A DNA stretch of 64,000 nucleotides from Paramecium octaurelia. Its lineage: Eukaryota; Ciliophora; Oligohymenophorea; Peniculida; Parameciidae. Where the stretch lies: positions 125,466-189,465 of the forward strand of contig CAJJDP010000081.1 of assembly GCA_905182995.1 (NCBI GenBank), read 5' to 3'. This document shows, in pieces, positions 60,793 to 64,000 of this stretch. The position numbers and the translations under genes were made by a program. Every line of letters starts with the position of its first letter. Position 1 is the stretch's first letter. Under the pieces are notes generated by a model, which saw only the letters and a program-made list of their open reading frames with translations, was not told where the DNA came from and ran no database searches.

Positions 60793-63700
60793 TCAGAATT
60801 CCTATTATTGATGTTAGACTTCTATTCTTGAGAATCTCTCCTCGACAATCTCCTCGTGATTTTCTAAATTAAACTGTTCTAACCTATCTTGTTTAATGAT
60901 ATCAATAGCATCATCAAAAACTAGACAGATGAGAGGCTTATTAACAGTGAAATCACTCTCTCTTGGTGGTACGTAACTAATCGATATACTGATGATGACC
61001 ATACCAATAATCTCTGTATCTTTCAATTCCTTCGCCATCATCTGAGATGCAACTTTGGATTTCTCCCTTTATGATGTACCCTCCGAACATAAACTCCACG
61101 TTAGAATGAACATCAAACTTTTTGAATTGTGTCTTCTACCTCAAAAACTATCCCAATCTCTTTGCCTCCATCTAAGCCAATGGACCTGCCTGAGATTCAA
61201 ATAATTTGATTAAGTATTCTATTCAATAGAAACAATCTCTTACCAATGGAATTTATGTACATCTTTTATTCAAATACTTCAGACTTCTACATCAATGATT
61301 TGAGCACATTCAAATTTAGAGAGTGCAAGACAGTCTCAGAGGCAGCTCTAGCGGTGGTCATGCATTTGCCATCTCCAATTAAATTTGCATATGAAAGCAA
61401 AGAACCCAATCCCTTTTTCAATATGTGTGTGCCAACCTCATCATCTACGGTACCTTTTTAAACAATGTAGATGTTTTGACAAGTCATGCCTTTTTCATAA
61501 ACGATTTCATCTTGCTGATATCTCTTTTCATAGGTGGATTTGACAATGGTATCCAATTCTTCCTTTGGCACTCCTGCGAATATAGGGAACTCCATAGCGA
61601 AGGCATGGAAGGTTGGGATTTACCAATCGAAGGAATGATTTTCAAGTTCAACCAAACGAGCATCAATATTGGCCTTGAGAGAATTGAATTCCTTATCATC
61701 GACCAATCCATTCTTTTGATTCTCTTCCAAATGATGTCTTTAATGCATTAGAACTGTGTGAGATGCTCTTTTGGTTTGAATGGCTCTGATGACTTCAGGG
61801 AAGGTGTCATTCAAACTTCCCAAATAGATCTCAGCCTTAGTGATGTCATTCCTTAGTTCATCCATAATTAATTTGACTGCTCCCTTGTTCATGGGCATAT
61901 GCTATTGCAAGGTGATGACTTCGGAAGCACATGAGATGAATGTGGTAGTCACATCATAGACGAATCCTAGATGTTTGGTGATATACTATTAAGCATATCC
62001 GCCTAAGAAGGTCCATTCTTTGGCTTTGAAGAAGTACTTGATGCTGCTGAAACTAGTGAAACTTTGGAACAATTATTCCCAGATGTTGAGAATGGAACCT
62101 GTGTGATCAAGAGCGACATCACTAGATTCAACAAGCAATCTCACTGAATCCTCATCGCATTGGCCATGCTCAAATTTTGAATAATAGAGACCCTTGAGGA
62201 TTCTCAACACTCTGTATCTGACTTCTCCAAATGTTTCTGAGTCAGACAATCCTTCGAATGATATTATACTAATATTTCCACCTTGAATTTACTTGATCTC
62301 AGTTTCCAATTGGACAACCTCTTGGAGGTACTCTTGAGATCCAACAAGTGCCTTGACTTGATTCCAATCAGCCATAGCATAATGTTCATCCCCTTCCAAT
62401 TCCTTTATGGTATCCTCCTGATTCACGATCATGTCAGTCAAATAACGTTTATAGACTTTCTTCTTGATGACAGGATTTTCAATCATATTTAGATAGTTAA
62501 CAAGGGCCTTGCAAGTAGTACCATTAACCAGGTTCGTTAGAGCAGCCATTCCAGCTGTAAAGAACACAGATAGATGTCTGAATCTAGGAGGCAGATCTTA
62601 ATCGCATCCAACCATCAATGAAAGAGTCAATCCCAAGGCGCCTCTTAAACCTCCATAGACGAAGACTATCAATTCTGGCTACGACATTGGGTATCCATAT
62701 TTCTTAAGTAACGGCCAAAATGATATAACCATGAGATATCTACAGATGATCATGAAGAAGTAGAAAACTATCATCCTAAAGTAATCAGAAGTGTAAATAT
62801 ATCGTTCTTCGATGACTTCAGTTCCTACTATCATGCCAACCAACAAAAACACTGTGGTATCACATGAGTACTATACAAAACTCCACACAGTATGAACAGC
62901 ATGCTCACTTTCTGACCTAATTCTAGTTTTGCCAAAGGCACTCCAAAACAAACCTAATGATACAACAGCTAACAATCCACTAGTCTTGAAGAAACAAAAT
63001 TCAGCCCAATAGAATGTAAGATAAGTAAATACAAATGTCAACCAACCTACTTCAACATCATCTCCTACTATTCTTCTGGCCCACAATGCTCCGAAGAATC
63101 CGACCACTACTCCCAGAACTGGACCAACAATGGAATTTCTACAGAAATTCAATATTACTCCGCCAAAGGTTACTCCACCTCCTATGCCTGCTGCAGCCTT
63201 GGATAATTTATTGAAGAATATGAAAAAGACCATAGCCACTCCATCGTTGAGTAATGCTTCTCCTTCAATAAGATGATTGAATGCTGCACTGGCTCCCAAC
63301 TCTTTCAACAAGGCAACAACTGCCACGGGATCAGTGGCTGAGAGCACTGAACCAAGGGTGAAGGCCTAATACCAATTCATGTCTTCATCACTATAAAAGA
63401 GGAACAATTTGAATACAATTCCTAAAAGGATGGCACCCTAAAGTATATAAATAGATATTTACCCAACCCACTCCAGGTCCTGCCAGAAGCAAGATATTTA
63501 CCATTTAGTATTTGAACACATACCAATCGCAGTTGAATGCCGATTCAAAAAGCAACACAGGAATAAAAACATAGACAATTAAATGCGGATGCATATGGCT
63601 TAGTATACTTGCACTTTCTCCTAAATATCCAAGTGAGCTCTACAACAATCCTATCAATAACCCACAAGCCAGGACCATGGGAGAATAAGGGAATCTACAT

Positions 63701-63876
63701 CATAATCTTGTTTACTTTGTTTTTTTGTTCACCTCTCTCAAAGTAAGTCCCAAAAGAATGCCAAGAGTAAGCAAGTAAGCCACATTAGCAGACTCTTCCA
63801 TTTTCTCCTCATCTCTAAACAAGGAGTCTCGATGCATAACATTTTCTCCCTCAGAACGAGTATCTTCTGCTTCCAT
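60793..63876 (-). CDS. Na+/H+ exchanger with cyclic-nucleotide-binding-like tail
   Basis: Four introns (21, 25, 25 and 28 nt) give 994 residues. The first 430 residues are a CPA1-type exchanger: PVLLFESAFNCDWY, SATDPVAVVALLKELGAS and EGEALLNDGVAMVFF (ion-binding motifs with the conserved Asn-Asp/Asp pair), and GGLRGALGLTLSLM. A long helical cytosolic region follows. At about 730-850 there is a cNMP-binding-like fold (FPIFAGVPKEELDTIVKS, QNIYIVQKGTVDD, SYANLIGDGKCMTT). It resembles plant SOS1 and animal sperm-type SLC9C exchangers, but I see no voltage-sensor block as in sperm NHE. The cassette is degenerate: no FGE and no clear Arg. It would sit in the plasma or contractile-vacuole membrane and exchange Na+ for H+. 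Confidence 0.9.
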
Positions 63877-63938
63877 TAATTATTTATTTTTATATTTATG
63901 TATCACGTTAATTAAACATAATTATATAAATGTCTGAA

Positions 63939-64000
63939 TCATTTGATTTGCAAAAGCTTTCTGATTTCCTCAGCAGACAAGGTCTCCTTCTTGACCAACT
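63939..64000 (-). CDS. C-terminal end of a gene cut by the window edge
   Basis: About twenty codons on the minus strand end at TGA 63939 and read as a charged helix (KKETLSAEEIRKLL) like the C-terminal helix of FtsH/AFG3-type proteases, though this is far too short for a safe call. GC content is higher than in spacers, which suggests coding. The plus strand also has an ATG frame (63947 onward) in the same bases, so the strand is not certain. Confidence 0.4.
   Translation of the reverse strand, partial: LVKKETLSAEEIRKLLQIK

Overview
The window is macronuclear-type DNA from a ciliate, almost certainly Paramecium (P. tetraurelia or a close aurelia relative). Three things show this. Long reading frames run through TAA and TAG, which must be read as glutamine, and only TGA ends genes. 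Frames are joined by very small GT...AG introns, mostly 20-35 nt with three of 38 nt. The genes are ciliate ones: a trichocyst matrix protein, radial spoke RSP3, IFT22, a centrin and giant PAS/transmembrane proteins. The sequence is AT-rich and gene-dense, and neighbouring genes often end within 20-100 bp of each other. A standard-code gene caller fails here. I rebuilt gene models by hand with TGA as the only stop, and checked that exon lengths minus introns are divisible by three for nearly all models.

Layout. 1-2409: end of a membrane protein gene and a Qa-SNARE (syntaxin). 2573-5243: an exact 1,335-bp unit present twice with a single N between the copies, probably an assembly join, followed by a short gene at its right edge. 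5856-9248: a sparse region with a small ORF, a small Tim chaperone, a DHHC palmitoyltransferase, a decayed-looking tract and a small acidic protein. 10108-13474: tandem paralogues of a ciliate two-pass membrane protein. 13636-16607: a B-box protein, glutamine synthetase and a REEP-like protein. 17072-19551: two tRNA-modifying enzymes (pseudouridine synthase and dihydrouridine synthase). 19591-24632: RSP3, a zinc-finger/coiled-coil protein and peroxisomal 3-ketoacyl-CoA thiolase. 24945-32186: TPR-SET protein, three-repeat Myb, CNOT9 and a second SET-domain protein. 32316-35861: centrin, trichocyst matrix protein and a COQ8/ADCK-like kinase. 36671-40739: an RNase III fold protein without its catalytic residues, a double cyclic-nucleotide-binding-domain protein and IFT22. 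41529-50470: coiled-coil proteins, tRNA-Asn, a degenerate tubulin-ligase-like protein and three uncharacterised proteins. 50627-60661: two 1.6-kresidue PAS/transmembrane paralogues in tandem. 60793-63876: a Na+/H+ exchanger with a cyclic-nucleotide-binding-like tail. 63939-64000: the last codons of another gene.

There is no sign of operons. Functions are mixed, with recurring ciliary and cortical themes: RSP3, IFT22, centrin, trichocyst matrix, a TTLL-like protein and cyclic-nucleotide sensors. The most interesting genes are two apparent pseudo-enzymes, the RNase III/dsRBD protein and the TTLL-like protein. Both keep an intact reading frame but have lost key catalytic residues.
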